From an uncultured Collinsella sp. (GTDB lineage Bacteria; Actinomycetota; Coriobacteriia; Coriobacteriales; Coriobacteriaceae), in assembly GCA_900541855.1 (NCBI GenBank), contig UQLD01000002.1, forward strand, positions 60,526-124,525: a stretch of 64,000 nucleotides of DNA. The letters are read 5' to 3'. The notes under the pieces were generated by a model that ran no database searches, was not told the DNA's origin, and worked only from the letters and a program-made list of their open reading frames with translations. This document shows, in pieces, positions 9,775 through 17,531 of the stretch (position 1 is the first letter of the stretch; each line of letters starts with the position of its first letter). The position numbers and the translations under genes are program-made.

Positions 9775-9782
9775 AGGCGTTA

Positions 9783-10697
9783 TTACTCAGACCGATCAGC
9801 TTCGCGCGACACGGGAATGCACAATCGTAGCAGCGAGCGCATCGACTCTACCAGCACAAAGCCGGCGATGCCAACCGTGACCACCACGTCGAGCGGTGTA
9901 TTCACAAACCACAGCAGGCCCATGAGGTACGACCCGGCGTTAAAGGCAAAGTGCAGCAGGATCGTGTAGCGGAGCTTTCCGGTCGTCACGAGCACCCAAC
10001 CAAAGATGAGGCCAGCGGCACCCGCGTAGCAACCCTGCACCCAATTCATGTGCATAAAACCGAAGATTGCCGCCTGCAGTACAATCGCCGCTGCGATACC
10101 CCACGTACTTGGGGCCGCCCAGGGCACCATGGCGCCGTTCTGCGCGCTCGCACGACGCGGGCGCTTCCAAAGTGGGCGGCACTGCGGATTAAACGCTCGG
10201 AGCGAAAACTCAAAAATAATGCCGCGCACCAGCAGCTCTTCACAAAATGGGGCGCCGAGCACCGTAGTCAGGACGGCGAGATAGCTGGTGTCGCCCATAC
10301 CTGTTTCCTCGATAAGCTCGCTGTAGTCGGCCGCGGCGTCGGGCAACAGCGACAGCACGGCGTCGGTCACGTAGCCAACGACCACCTGCAGGGCAAGGCC
10401 AATCACGACAACGCAAGCGATGCGCTTCCATACAGCACTTGCTCCCCCGCCGAGCGGACGTTCACCTTGCCGGCGCGCCATGAAGGAGCGGGGCCACAGA
10501 TAACGCCACCACAGCAGCGCCATCAAAAACGACGCCGTCTGAGCGGCAGCCTGGAACCATTGGATATCGAGATTGTCGATCGGATAGCCCGTCAGCACCG
10601 ATACGGCATCGAGAACCGAAAACAGAACCACGCTCAGGGCTATATCGGCAGCGACAACGCCAAAACATGCAAGCGTCCACGCCATCGCATTGAGCAT
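9783..10697 (-). CDS. CPBP family intramembrane metalloprotease
   Basis: The 304-residue membrane protein has the three CPBP (Abi) motifs in order: EELLVRG (EExxxR) near residue 170, FGFMHMNW (FxxxH) near residue 230, and HFAFN (HxxxN) near residue 262. Family members are Rce1-like glutamic/metallo-type membrane proteases, in bacteria often linked to bacteriocin immunity or protein maturation. No bacteriocin gene is next to it here. The ATG at 10697 follows GAGGAGG; the longer frame to 10757 has no site. It converges on the araC gene with an 8-bp gap. Confidence 0.8.
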   Translation of the reverse strand: MLNAMAWTLACFGVVAADIALSVVLFSVLDAVSVLTGYPIDNLDIQWFQAAAQTASFLMALLWWRYLWPRSFMARRQGERPLGGGASAVWKRIACVVVIGLALQVVVGYVTDAVLSLLPDAAADYSELIEETGMGDTSYLAVLTTVLGAPFCEELLVRGIIFEFSLRAFNPQCRPLWKRPRRASAQNGAMVPWAAPSTWGIAAAIVLQAAIFGFMHMNWVQGCYAGAAGLIFGWVLVTTGKLRYTILLHFAFNAGSYLMGLLWFVNTPLDVVVTVGIAGFVLVESMRSLLRLCIPVSREADRSE

Positions 10698-10747
10698 GCC
10701 AACCTCCTCAAAACCGTTCCCTAGTTCTACCACAACTCGGCAGAGAG

Positions 10748-10779
10748 CTGATCCCATGGGGACGGAGGAAAACGGATCA
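10748..10779. repeat. 32-bp direct repeat, copy 1
   Basis: It begins CTGATCCCATGGGGACGG and ends AAAACGGATCA. It abuts the antitoxin stop codon. It matches 11145-11176 at 31 of 32 positions. Its ends TGATCC and GGATCA are themselves inverted. Confidence 0.75.
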
Positions 10780-10780
10780 C

Positions 10781-10981
10781 TTATTGATGAGAATCGGGCA
10801 CAGTGCCAAAGGCCCCGCCGGGCGAAATGTCGAACGGAAAGGTGCCGCAGCGATTGAAGGCGGCGATGAACATGCGGATGGCGTTGGACGGCGTGGTGCC
10901 TACGAGCTGGGTTGCCGACGCGAAGGCCGCCTTTTCCTCAGGCAAGACCTTCGCTACAACCGGGGTCATGTGTTCTGCCAT
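10781..10981 (-). CDS. Orphan RelB/DinJ-like antitoxin
   Basis: The 66-residue protein (MAEHMTPVVAKVLPEEK at the start, then LVGTTPSNAIRMFIAAF and a PFDISP end) matches the RelB/DinJ ribbon-helix-helix pattern, in which a short strand and two helices bind the operator and the C-terminus wraps a RelE/YafQ-type toxin. The ATG at 10981 follows AAGGAAG. No toxin-sized gene is next to it: downstream lies the CPBP gene, upstream an ABC transporter. It may be a remnant or a stand-alone regulator. It sits between two 32-bp direct repeats. Confidence 0.65.
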   Translation of the reverse strand: MAEHMTPVVAKVLPEEKAAFASATQLVGTTPSNAIRMFIAAFNRCGTFPFDISPGGAFGTVPDSHQ

Positions 10982-11144
10982 GGCGCTTCCTTTTTGAAAC
11001 GACGGTGGTGCGGATAGATGCGGGCCACGCGGCTGGGCGACGGGCTGTGAAGGCAACCCGATTGGCCCGCATCTGGAGTTTGTTTCTACGGCGTTGGTAT
11101 TACTTGGTATTCCTAAGTATTACCCCACAGATAGAATAGCACAC

Positions 11145-11176
11145 CTGATCCCTTGGGGACGGAGGAAAACGGATCA
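11145..11176. repeat. 32-bp direct repeat, copy 2
   Basis: It differs from the copy at 10748-10779 at one base. It lies 20 bp past the end of the ABC fusion gene. Confidence 0.75.
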
Positions 11177-11196
11177 TTTTGTTGCTGAATAAGTAT

Positions 11197-12573
11197 TTAG
11201 AGTGTGATGATGTCCGAGATATTGAGGGCCCGAGCGTCGACGGCATCGTGCGTGGCAAGCAACAGCATGCGACCGTCGAGCAAGTCGAGCACGACTTCGG
11301 CGCATGCGTCGCGCGCAGCGGTATCTAGACCGGTAAAGGGCTCGTCCAGAATCACCGCGTCGCCTGGGCACAGCAGGGCTCGGGCAATCTCGACGCGACG
11401 GCGCTGCCCGCCCGAGAGCTCGGCCACACGAGCATGTACATCGACCCCCGGCACCAGCAGGCGCAACAGGGCTGCGGCACTCGAAGCGTCCACGCGCGCG
11501 TCGGCGCACACCAGCACGTTATCCAGAGCAGAAGCGTCCTCTACCAGGCGCACATCCTGAAACACCATCGAGCACGGTGCGCACTCCCCCGCCGCTAGCG
11601 CGAGCAACGTCGACTTGCCCACCCCCGAGGCGCCCATCACGCAGGTACGCCCGCCGGTGGGCACACGAAGCACCAGACCGTCCAGCGCCGGCGCCCAGGG
11701 CGCGCGATCGCCCACGGCAAGCGCAAGCTCCGCCGAAGCGCCATCGCTCGCGGCCCCCGCACGCCCGCGCAGTCCATGTCCATGCGTCCGCACGGCAACA
11801 CGCCATGCCACGGAACCCGAAGCCCGCAGCAGCCACATCAGCACGCGCTCGCATGCCCACGATGCCGCCACGACCAACACGGTCCACGCCAGCAGGTCAG
11901 CCGTCTCAATGAGCAGCTTCGCCTGATAGATGCGCTCGCCCACGGTACCAGCCGCCATGCCAATCAACTCCGCCGCCACGCCGGCCTTCCAGCTCATGCC
12001 GATCACGGCGCGGGCGCACGAAAGCACAAACGGCAGGACTTCGCGCCAGGTATGGGCGAAGAACAGTCGCCAACCCCGCACACCGTGCAGACGAAACACC
12101 TGCTCCAGCGGCCTATCCACTTGTGCCAAACCCTCGACCAGCGAAAAATACACGCCCGGCAGTGCCATCAAAAAGACCGCTGCAATGCTCACGCGCGCCG
12201 ACCCCAGCCAAATGAGCAGCAGAACCACCACGCAGGCAACCGGCGTCGCCTTTACAAACGAAAGCGCCGGCGCCACCAGACGGGCAAACGTCCGCGACCG
12301 CACCGAGACTCCCGCCAGTACACCGCCGCAGATCGCGGCAAGCGCCAGTCCGCCCAAGATTCGTGCGCCTGAGCCCACCAGAATCGCCCACGTGTTGGCA
12401 TCACACACCAGCCGCAGCAACGCCACCATAACAGCGCCCGGCCCCGGCAAAATCAGCGGCTGCGCCACCAGCGCCGCCGCGAAGACCCACACGGCAAGCC
12501 AAAAGGCGGCAACGGCACCTGCTGCCGCCACCGCCTTCATACGCTTTGTCATGTGTCGAGCAAACGCACACAC
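11197..12573 (-). CDS. ABC transporter permease-ATPase fusion (NitT/TauT type)
   Basis: The 458-residue protein joins two importer subunits that are normally separate. Residues 1-255 are a SsuC/TauC-like permease with about six membrane segments and the EAA-type loop HGVRGWRLFFAHTWREVLPF. Residues from about 290 form a short ATPase with Walker A GASGVGKST (314-322), signature LSGGQRRRVEIARAL, Walker B AVILDEPF and H-loop LLATHD. The GTG start at 12573 uses GGAG within the end of the upstream binding-protein gene, so translation is coupled. Sequence and context suggest uptake of a small organic ligand or ion; the substrate cannot be told. It ends the hydrogenase operon. Confidence 0.8.
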   Translation of the reverse strand: MCAFARHMTKRMKAVAAAGAVAAFWLAVWVFAAALVAQPLILPGPGAVMVALLRLVCDANTWAILVGSGARILGGLALAAICGGVLAGVSVRSRTFARLVAPALSFVKATPVACVVVLLLIWLGSARVSIAAVFLMALPGVYFSLVEGLAQVDRPLEQVFRLHGVRGWRLFFAHTWREVLPFVLSCARAVIGMSWKAGVAAELIGMAAGTVGERIYQAKLLIETADLLAWTVLVVAASWACERVLMWLLRASGSVAWRVAVRTHGHGLRGRAGAASDGASAELALAVGDRAPWAPALDGLVLRVPTGGRTCVMGASGVGKSTLLALAAGECAPCSMVFQDVRLVEDASALDNVLVCADARVDASSAAALLRLLVPGVDVHARVAELSGGQRRRVEIARALLCPGDAVILDEPFTGLDTAARDACAEVVLDLLDGRMLLLATHDAVDARALNISDIITL

Positions 12574-12576
12574 GAG

Positions 12577-13635
12577 CTACTCCATGTAGTAGAAATCATC
12601 GGCCGGGAGCTTGCCGCCCACGGCGCTCGCGTCCGCATCGGCCAGCACCTGCAGGTACCCACCGAGCGCCGCCTTCATATCCTCCCCCGCCTGGCACACG
12701 AGCATGCACCCGGGAATCGCCTTTTCGGCAATCGCGGCGTTATCCACGATACCCGCATCGACCACGGCCTGAGCCCAGTCCGCCGGCGCCGCGTTCACGG
12801 CCTTCACGCTCGCCGCATGGCAGCTCAGGAATTCCGCCACGGCCTCGGGATGTTCCTCGGCAAACGCACGGCGCACCACGGTCACACCCGTCAGCAGGCG
12901 CGAGCCCGTGTCTCCTGCCAGCTCATCCCACACATCGGTCAGACTTACCGGTGCCGACAGCTTGCCCTCGCTCTTGGCGATGGCAGCGGTCTTGAACGGC
13001 TCCGGCAGCACGCCCACGGCGGACGGGTCGGCAAGCAGAGCCGACAGCACCTCGGTGGGCTCGCTCTTAAACTCGAGCGCCACCTGGTCGGTCAGGCCCG
13101 CGCGCTCCAGCAGGTAGTTCATGACGTACTCCGGCGTGGTGCCCTTGCCCGTCATATAGACGGTATGGCCCGCCAAATCGCCAAACGAGGCCACACTCGC
13201 GTCGCCCGTCACCACGTTCAGCACGCCCAGCGTGTTGATGTCGATGACCTGCACCGCACCCTCGGTCTTGTTGTAAAGCACGCTCGCCACGTTGGCGGGC
13301 ACCAGGGCAATGTCGACATCGCCCTGAATCACCTTGGGCACGATCTCGTCGGCGGCAGTGTTGATCGCAAAGTCGAACTCGTTGTCCGTGGCACCGTCGG
13401 CAGCCTGGTCCATAAACTGCACCAGGCCAATCGAGGTCGGACCCTTGAGCGAGGCGACGTGCACCTCAACCGGCTCGACAGCAGAACCGCCCGCCGCAGA
13501 CCCGGCAGCCAAGCCCGCGGCGGACCCGGCACCGGTAGCTCCGCCACCACAGCCCGCGAGCGCAAGCGACAGGGCGCCCGCGGCGAGCACCGAGGCAAAC
13601 CCCCGGCGCGACATCTCAACATCAAAAGCGCGCAT
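12577..13635 (-). CDS. ABC substrate-binding lipoprotein (NMT1/TauA-like)
   Basis: The 352-residue protein has an N-terminal lipoprotein signal with lipobox LAGC, then a Gly/Ala-rich linker and a periplasmic-binding-protein fold. The region ASLKGPTSIGLVQFMDQ and PTEVLSALLADPSAVGVLPEPF are typical of the NMT1/NitT/TauT binding proteins. The ATG at 13635 is 2 bp past the hydrogenase stop, with GAGGGGG upstream. It would capture the ligand for the fused permease-ATPase that follows with a 3-bp gap. What the ligand has to do with hydrogenase is unknown. Confidence 0.8.
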   Translation of the reverse strand: MRAFDVEMSRRGFASVLAAGALSLALAGCGGGATGAGSAAGLAAGSAAGGSAVEPVEVHVASLKGPTSIGLVQFMDQAADGATDNEFDFAINTAADEIVPKVIQGDVDIALVPANVASVLYNKTEGAVQVIDINTLGVLNVVTGDASVASFGDLAGHTVYMTGKGTTPEYVMNYLLERAGLTDQVALEFKSEPTEVLSALLADPSAVGVLPEPFKTAAIAKSEGKLSAPVSLTDVWDELAGDTGSRLLTGVTVVRRAFAEEHPEAVAEFLSCHAASVKAVNAAPADWAQAVVDAGIVDNAAIAEKAIPGCMLVCQAGEDMKAALGGYLQVLADADASAVGGKLPADDFYYME

Positions 13636-13637
13636 CG

Positions 13638-15449
13638 CTAGCACGCCCCCTCGTTGGGCATCGACCAGGCGTGATGGTCGGTATGCAGCAGCTCCTCGGC
13701 CAGCGGCGAGAGCGGCGCGCCCAAAAACTCGCTGTAGCACGCCTGGACATCGGGATTCTCGTGCGAGAAGCGAATGTCCGCCTTCGCATCGAGGCCCCAG
13801 AGCACCTGGCCACGCTCGGCTGCCAGCTCACAGCCGTCGTGGATGGGCTGGCCGCCGCCACCGACGCAGCCGCCCGGGCACGCCATGACCTCAACGAAGT
13901 CATAGCTCACGCGGCCGTCGCGAATCGCGTCGAGCAGACGGGCGGCGTTGCCCAGCCCGTGCGCCACGGCGACGCGCACCTTGGTACCATCGATATCGGC
14001 GACGGCTTCCTTCCAGCCGTCCAGGCCGCGCACATCGGTAAAGAAGTCGGCGTCGGGGTTCTTGCCCGTCACCAGGTAATAGGCCGAGCGCACGGCGGCC
14101 TCCATCACGCCGCCCGTGGCGCCAAAGATCACACCCGCGCCCGTGCCAAAGCCCAGCGGCGTATCGAGCGGCTCCTCAACCAGCGTATCCACGCTCACGT
14201 GGCTCGCGCGGATCATGCGCACCATCTCGCGCACCGTCAGCGCAACGTCCACATCGGGCGTGCCGTCCTCGCCCACCATGCTCGGCAGCGCGCACTCGGC
14301 CTTCTTGGCCGTGCACGGCATCACGGACACCACAAACAGACGCTCGGGCTCCACGCCCAGCACCTTGGCGTAGTAGGTTTTGGCAATAGCGCCGAACATC
14401 TGCTGCGGCGACTTGGACGTGGACAGGCTGTCGACAAACTCCGGATAGCGCGCCTTCACAAAGCGCACCCAACCCGGGCAGCAGCTCGTAAACATGGGCC
14501 AGCCGCGGCTGTCACCCTCGCCCTTGGCGGCGGCGCCCAGGCGCTCGAGCAGCTCGGAGCCCTCCTCCATAATGGTGAGGTCGGCCGAGAAATCGGTATC
14601 GAACACGTACTCAAAGCCCACGCGACGCAGCGCACACGCCAAGCGCTCGACGGTGGCCGCCTCGCGCGGAATGCCGAGCTCCTCGCCCCAAGCGCTGCGC
14701 ACGGCCGGCGCAATCTGCACCAGCACGATCTTGTCGGGATCGGCGAGAGCATCGAACACGGTCTCGGTATCGTCGCGCTCGCGCAGTGCGCCCGTCGGAC
14801 AATGCGTAATGCACTGGCCGCACGCGACGCAATCGGTCTTGCCGATTGGCACGCGCCCGCGGGTACCCACGGCGGTATGCGTGGCGCGGTTGGTCAGGTC
14901 CCAGATCCCTAGGCCCTGTACGCTCTCGCACACCTTAATGCAGCGCATGCATTTAATGCACTTGTCGTTTTCGCGGATGATGGGAAAATCGAAATCCCAG
15001 CCCTCGCCCGCCAAATGCCTTTGATACGGCAGATAGAAAATGCCCAGGTCATTGGCGATGGTCTGCAGGTTGCAGTTGCCGCTGCGCACGCAGCTCGTGC
15101 ACTGCGAATCGTGCTGGGACAGCAGCAGCTGCACGTTGGTGCGACGGGCTTCGCGCGCCTTGGGGCTGTTGGTGTGGACCACCATGCCGTCGAGCACGTA
15201 GTTGTTGCAGGCGGCAACCAGCTGGTCGCAGCCCTCAACCTCGACCACGCACACGCGGCAACCGCCGATCTCGTTTAGATCGCGCAGGTAGCACAGGGTA
15301 GGAATCTGAATGCCGACGGACTTGGCTGCGTCCAGGATCGTGGTGTGCTCGGGAACCACGACCTCGCAATTATCGATAGTGAGCTTGACCATATTGTGCG
15401 CTCCGTTTTCGGTGTTGTCGCTGACGGTGGTTTTGTTGGGCTCTACCAT
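13638..15449 (-). CDS. hydA: [FeFe]-hydrogenase catalytic subunit
   Basis: The 603-residue enzyme produces or consumes H2 at an H-cluster. In order: a 2Fe-2S domain (cysteines near 53, 64, 67, 81), a histidine-ligated region near 113-126, two 4Fe-4S clusters (CIKCMRCIKVC at 164-174 and CVACGQCITHC at 207-217), and the three H-cluster motifs TSCCPGW (321-327), MPCTAKKAE (377-385) and MACPGGCVGGGG from 522. This layout matches NAD(P)H-linked, often electron-bifurcating, HydA. The ATG at 15449 overlaps the end of the upstream flavoprotein gene and has GGAGG upstream, so translation is coupled. Confidence 0.92.
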   Translation of the reverse strand: MVEPNKTTVSDNTENGAHNMVKLTIDNCEVVVPEHTTILDAAKSVGIQIPTLCYLRDLNEIGGCRVCVVEVEGCDQLVAACNNYVLDGMVVHTNSPKAREARRTNVQLLLSQHDSQCTSCVRSGNCNLQTIANDLGIFYLPYQRHLAGEGWDFDFPIIRENDKCIKCMRCIKVCESVQGLGIWDLTNRATHTAVGTRGRVPIGKTDCVACGQCITHCPTGALRERDDTETVFDALADPDKIVLVQIAPAVRSAWGEELGIPREAATVERLACALRRVGFEYVFDTDFSADLTIMEEGSELLERLGAAAKGEGDSRGWPMFTSCCPGWVRFVKARYPEFVDSLSTSKSPQQMFGAIAKTYYAKVLGVEPERLFVVSVMPCTAKKAECALPSMVGEDGTPDVDVALTVREMVRMIRASHVSVDTLVEEPLDTPLGFGTGAGVIFGATGGVMEAAVRSAYYLVTGKNPDADFFTDVRGLDGWKEAVADIDGTKVRVAVAHGLGNAARLLDAIRDGRVSYDFVEVMACPGGCVGGGGQPIHDGCELAAERGQVLWGLDAKADIRFSHENPDVQACYSEFLGAPLSPLAEELLHTDHHAWSMPNEGAC

Positions 15450-17275
15450 TCCAGGTTCCTCCCTCCGCGGAACGCGCCAAAGCCAAAGTGGTCGCAGCGC
15501 AGGCAGCGGCTCGCCTCCTGGCGCGCCTCCTGCTCGGTGAGACCCTGCTCGACTAGATTCCAATCGTGAATGCGCTCGCCGGCCTCGCGCTCGCCCAGCT
15601 CGCAGCGGCCGCACTCGTGCTTGCCCTTAAACTGGACGGTCGGCAGCTCCACGTCGAGCTTGATCTTGTGGTCGAAGCCCAGATAGCGGTCGATGTTTGC
15701 CGAAGCCACACGGCCGGCATTGATGGCGCGGATGACGGTAGCGGGGCCGGTCTGGCAGTCGCCGCCGCTAAAGAGGCCATCGAAGTTGGGCACGGCGCCA
15801 TCCGAATCGGTGACGACGCAGCCCCACTTGCAGGCAATGCCCATCTCCTCAAACGGCTTGGAATCGATGTCCTGGCCAATGGCGACGAACACGCGCTCGC
15901 AGGGGATGACGTGCTCGGGCGTGGCGGCGGCACGCGGAGCCGGACGACCGCGGCGGGGCTCGCCGATAATCTGCGGCTGTACGCGCAGGCCGTTCACGCG
16001 ACCGTCCTCGCCCGTCTCGATGGCGAGCGGGGCTGTCAACTCCAGCACTTCGCAGCCCTCGGCCTGGGCACCGGCGATCTCGGCATCCTGGGCCGTCATA
16101 TCGCAGATGCGACGGCGGTAGACGATGCTTACCTTTTCGGCACCGCAGCGCACGGCAGAGCGTGCCACGTCCATGGCAACGTTGCCGCCGCCGATGACGC
16201 ACACGCGCTGGCCGCTTAGGTCGGGCAGCTCGTCATCACCGATGGCACGCAGCATCTTGACGGCCGACTCAACGCCGGGCGCCTCTTCGCCCGGAAGGCC
16301 GAGCTTCTTGTCGCTGTGGGCACCGATGGCTAGGTAGACGGCATCGAACTCGTCGCGTAGACGGGCGAGCTCCTCGCCGTTCACGGAGTGGTCGAGTTCC
16401 ACATCGATGCCGGCGCTCATGATCCAGTCGATCTCGGCCTGCAGGCGCTCGCGTGGCAGACGATAGCTGGGGATTCCGTAGCGCAGCATGCCACCCAGGT
16501 GGTGGCGCTGCTCAAAAATGGTCACCTTGTGGCCCATCACGGCCAGGTAGTAGGCGCAAGAAAGACCGGCCGGGCCGCCGCCGATCACGGCGACGCGCTT
16601 ACCAGTGTTGTCCACTACATGCGGCTTGTGGTCGTTGAGGTCGCTGTGCTCAACGGCAAAACGCTTGAGGGCGAGGATGTTCATGGGGTCGTCGACCATG
16701 CCACGGCGGCAATGCATCTCGCAGGGATGCTCGCACACCAGGCCGCAGACGAGCGGCAGCGGGTTATTCTTGCGGATGACCTTGACGGCATCGGCATAGC
16801 GGCCGGCCTCGACGAGCGAAATGTACCCGGGAATGTCGACGTGCGCCGGACAGCCCGAGACACACGGGACGCGGGCCTCGCGGTCAAAGCCGCAGGAGTG
16901 CTCGCGAATGTGATGCTCAAAATCGTCGCGGAAGCCGCGAATGGCCGTGAGCGCCATGGTGCCGGCCTCGTAGCCGATGGCGCAATCGCTCGAAAGGTAG
17001 ATGGTGCGGGCCGTGCGCTCAATCAGGTTGAGTGTGGACTCATCGGCGCGCCCTTCGAGCACATCGGCGAGCAGGTCGCTCAGCGCGCTTAGGCCCACGC
17101 GGCAGGGCGTGCACTTGCCGCAGCTCTGGGTGGAGCACAGGTTGACGAGCGCTGCCGTAAACTCCACGGGACACGGGGCGAGCGAGCTCACCGCCAGACG
17201 ACGTCCGAGCGCATCGTGCAGGTCGTCCATGACGGCCTGAGCGTGGCTGCGTTCCATTACATGCAGTCGAGCCAT
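15443..17275 (-). CDS. NuoF C-terminal domain fused to GltD-like NAD(P) flavoprotein
   Basis: The 610-residue protein is the likely electron partner of the hydrogenase. Residues 1-130 match only the C-terminal 4Fe-4S part of NuoF/HydB (STQSCGKCTPCRVG, then DCAIGYEAG); the FMN/NADH domain of NuoF is missing. From about 135 it is GltD-like: a cysteine-rich 4Fe-4S region (VPCVSGCPAHVDIPG, GLVCEHPCEMHC), an FAD fold (VAVIGGGPAGLSCAYYL) and a NAD(P) fold (VCVIGGGNVAMDVARSA). It ends with cysteines (CGRCELGE, ASRCLRCDH). The ATG at 17275 follows AGAGGGG. A role in shuttling electrons between NAD(P)H, ferredoxin and HydA is inferred. Confidence 0.82.
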   Translation of the reverse strand: MARLHVMERSHAQAVMDDLHDALGRRLAVSSLAPCPVEFTAALVNLCSTQSCGKCTPCRVGLSALSDLLADVLEGRADESTLNLIERTARTIYLSSDCAIGYEAGTMALTAIRGFRDDFEHHIREHSCGFDREARVPCVSGCPAHVDIPGYISLVEAGRYADAVKVIRKNNPLPLVCGLVCEHPCEMHCRRGMVDDPMNILALKRFAVEHSDLNDHKPHVVDNTGKRVAVIGGGPAGLSCAYYLAVMGHKVTIFEQRHHLGGMLRYGIPSYRLPRERLQAEIDWIMSAGIDVELDHSVNGEELARLRDEFDAVYLAIGAHSDKKLGLPGEEAPGVESAVKMLRAIGDDELPDLSGQRVCVIGGGNVAMDVARSAVRCGAEKVSIVYRRRICDMTAQDAEIAGAQAEGCEVLELTAPLAIETGEDGRVNGLRVQPQIIGEPRRGRPAPRAAATPEHVIPCERVFVAIGQDIDSKPFEEMGIACKWGCVVTDSDGAVPNFDGLFSGGDCQTGPATVIRAINAGRVASANIDRYLGFDHKIKLDVELPTVQFKGKHECGRCELGEREAGERIHDWNLVEQGLTEQEARQEASRCLRCDHFGFGAFRGGRNLEW

Positions 17276-17339
17276 AAGATCCCCTCTCACATGGCAGCCC
17301 GGAGGCGAGGCCGGGCGAAGTTGCTACACGCACAACACT

Positions 17340-17360
17340 GACCTAAAAAGTTGTTAGGTC
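17340..17360. promoter_or_regulatory. Inverted repeat upstream of hydrogenase operon
   Basis: GACCTAA and TTAGGTC form a perfect 7-bp inverted repeat with a 7-bp spacer, 65 bp before the first gene of the operon. It could be an operator; no regulator can be assigned from its sequence. Confidence 0.4.
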
Positions 17361-17461
17361 TCCACGCAGTTCGGCAGGCGGCATGAAATGTCACCCTCAG
17401 CGGTGAAATAGAACATTACCGCAGATAAATGCCATATTTGATAAAACGCGTTACCAAACGA

Positions 17462-17499
17462 CAATGCCCCGCCCACGCAATCACGTGGACGGGGCATTG
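17462..17499 (-). terminator. Terminator of alpha-glucoside PTS operon
   Basis: Arms of 10 and 5 bp with one mismatch (17462-17477 with 17484-17499) lie 32 bp past the GH4 stop. The T-tract is weak. Confidence 0.65.
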
Positions 17500-17531
17500 C
17501 TCATGGTATGCGGCCAGCGACCCTGTTGCTT

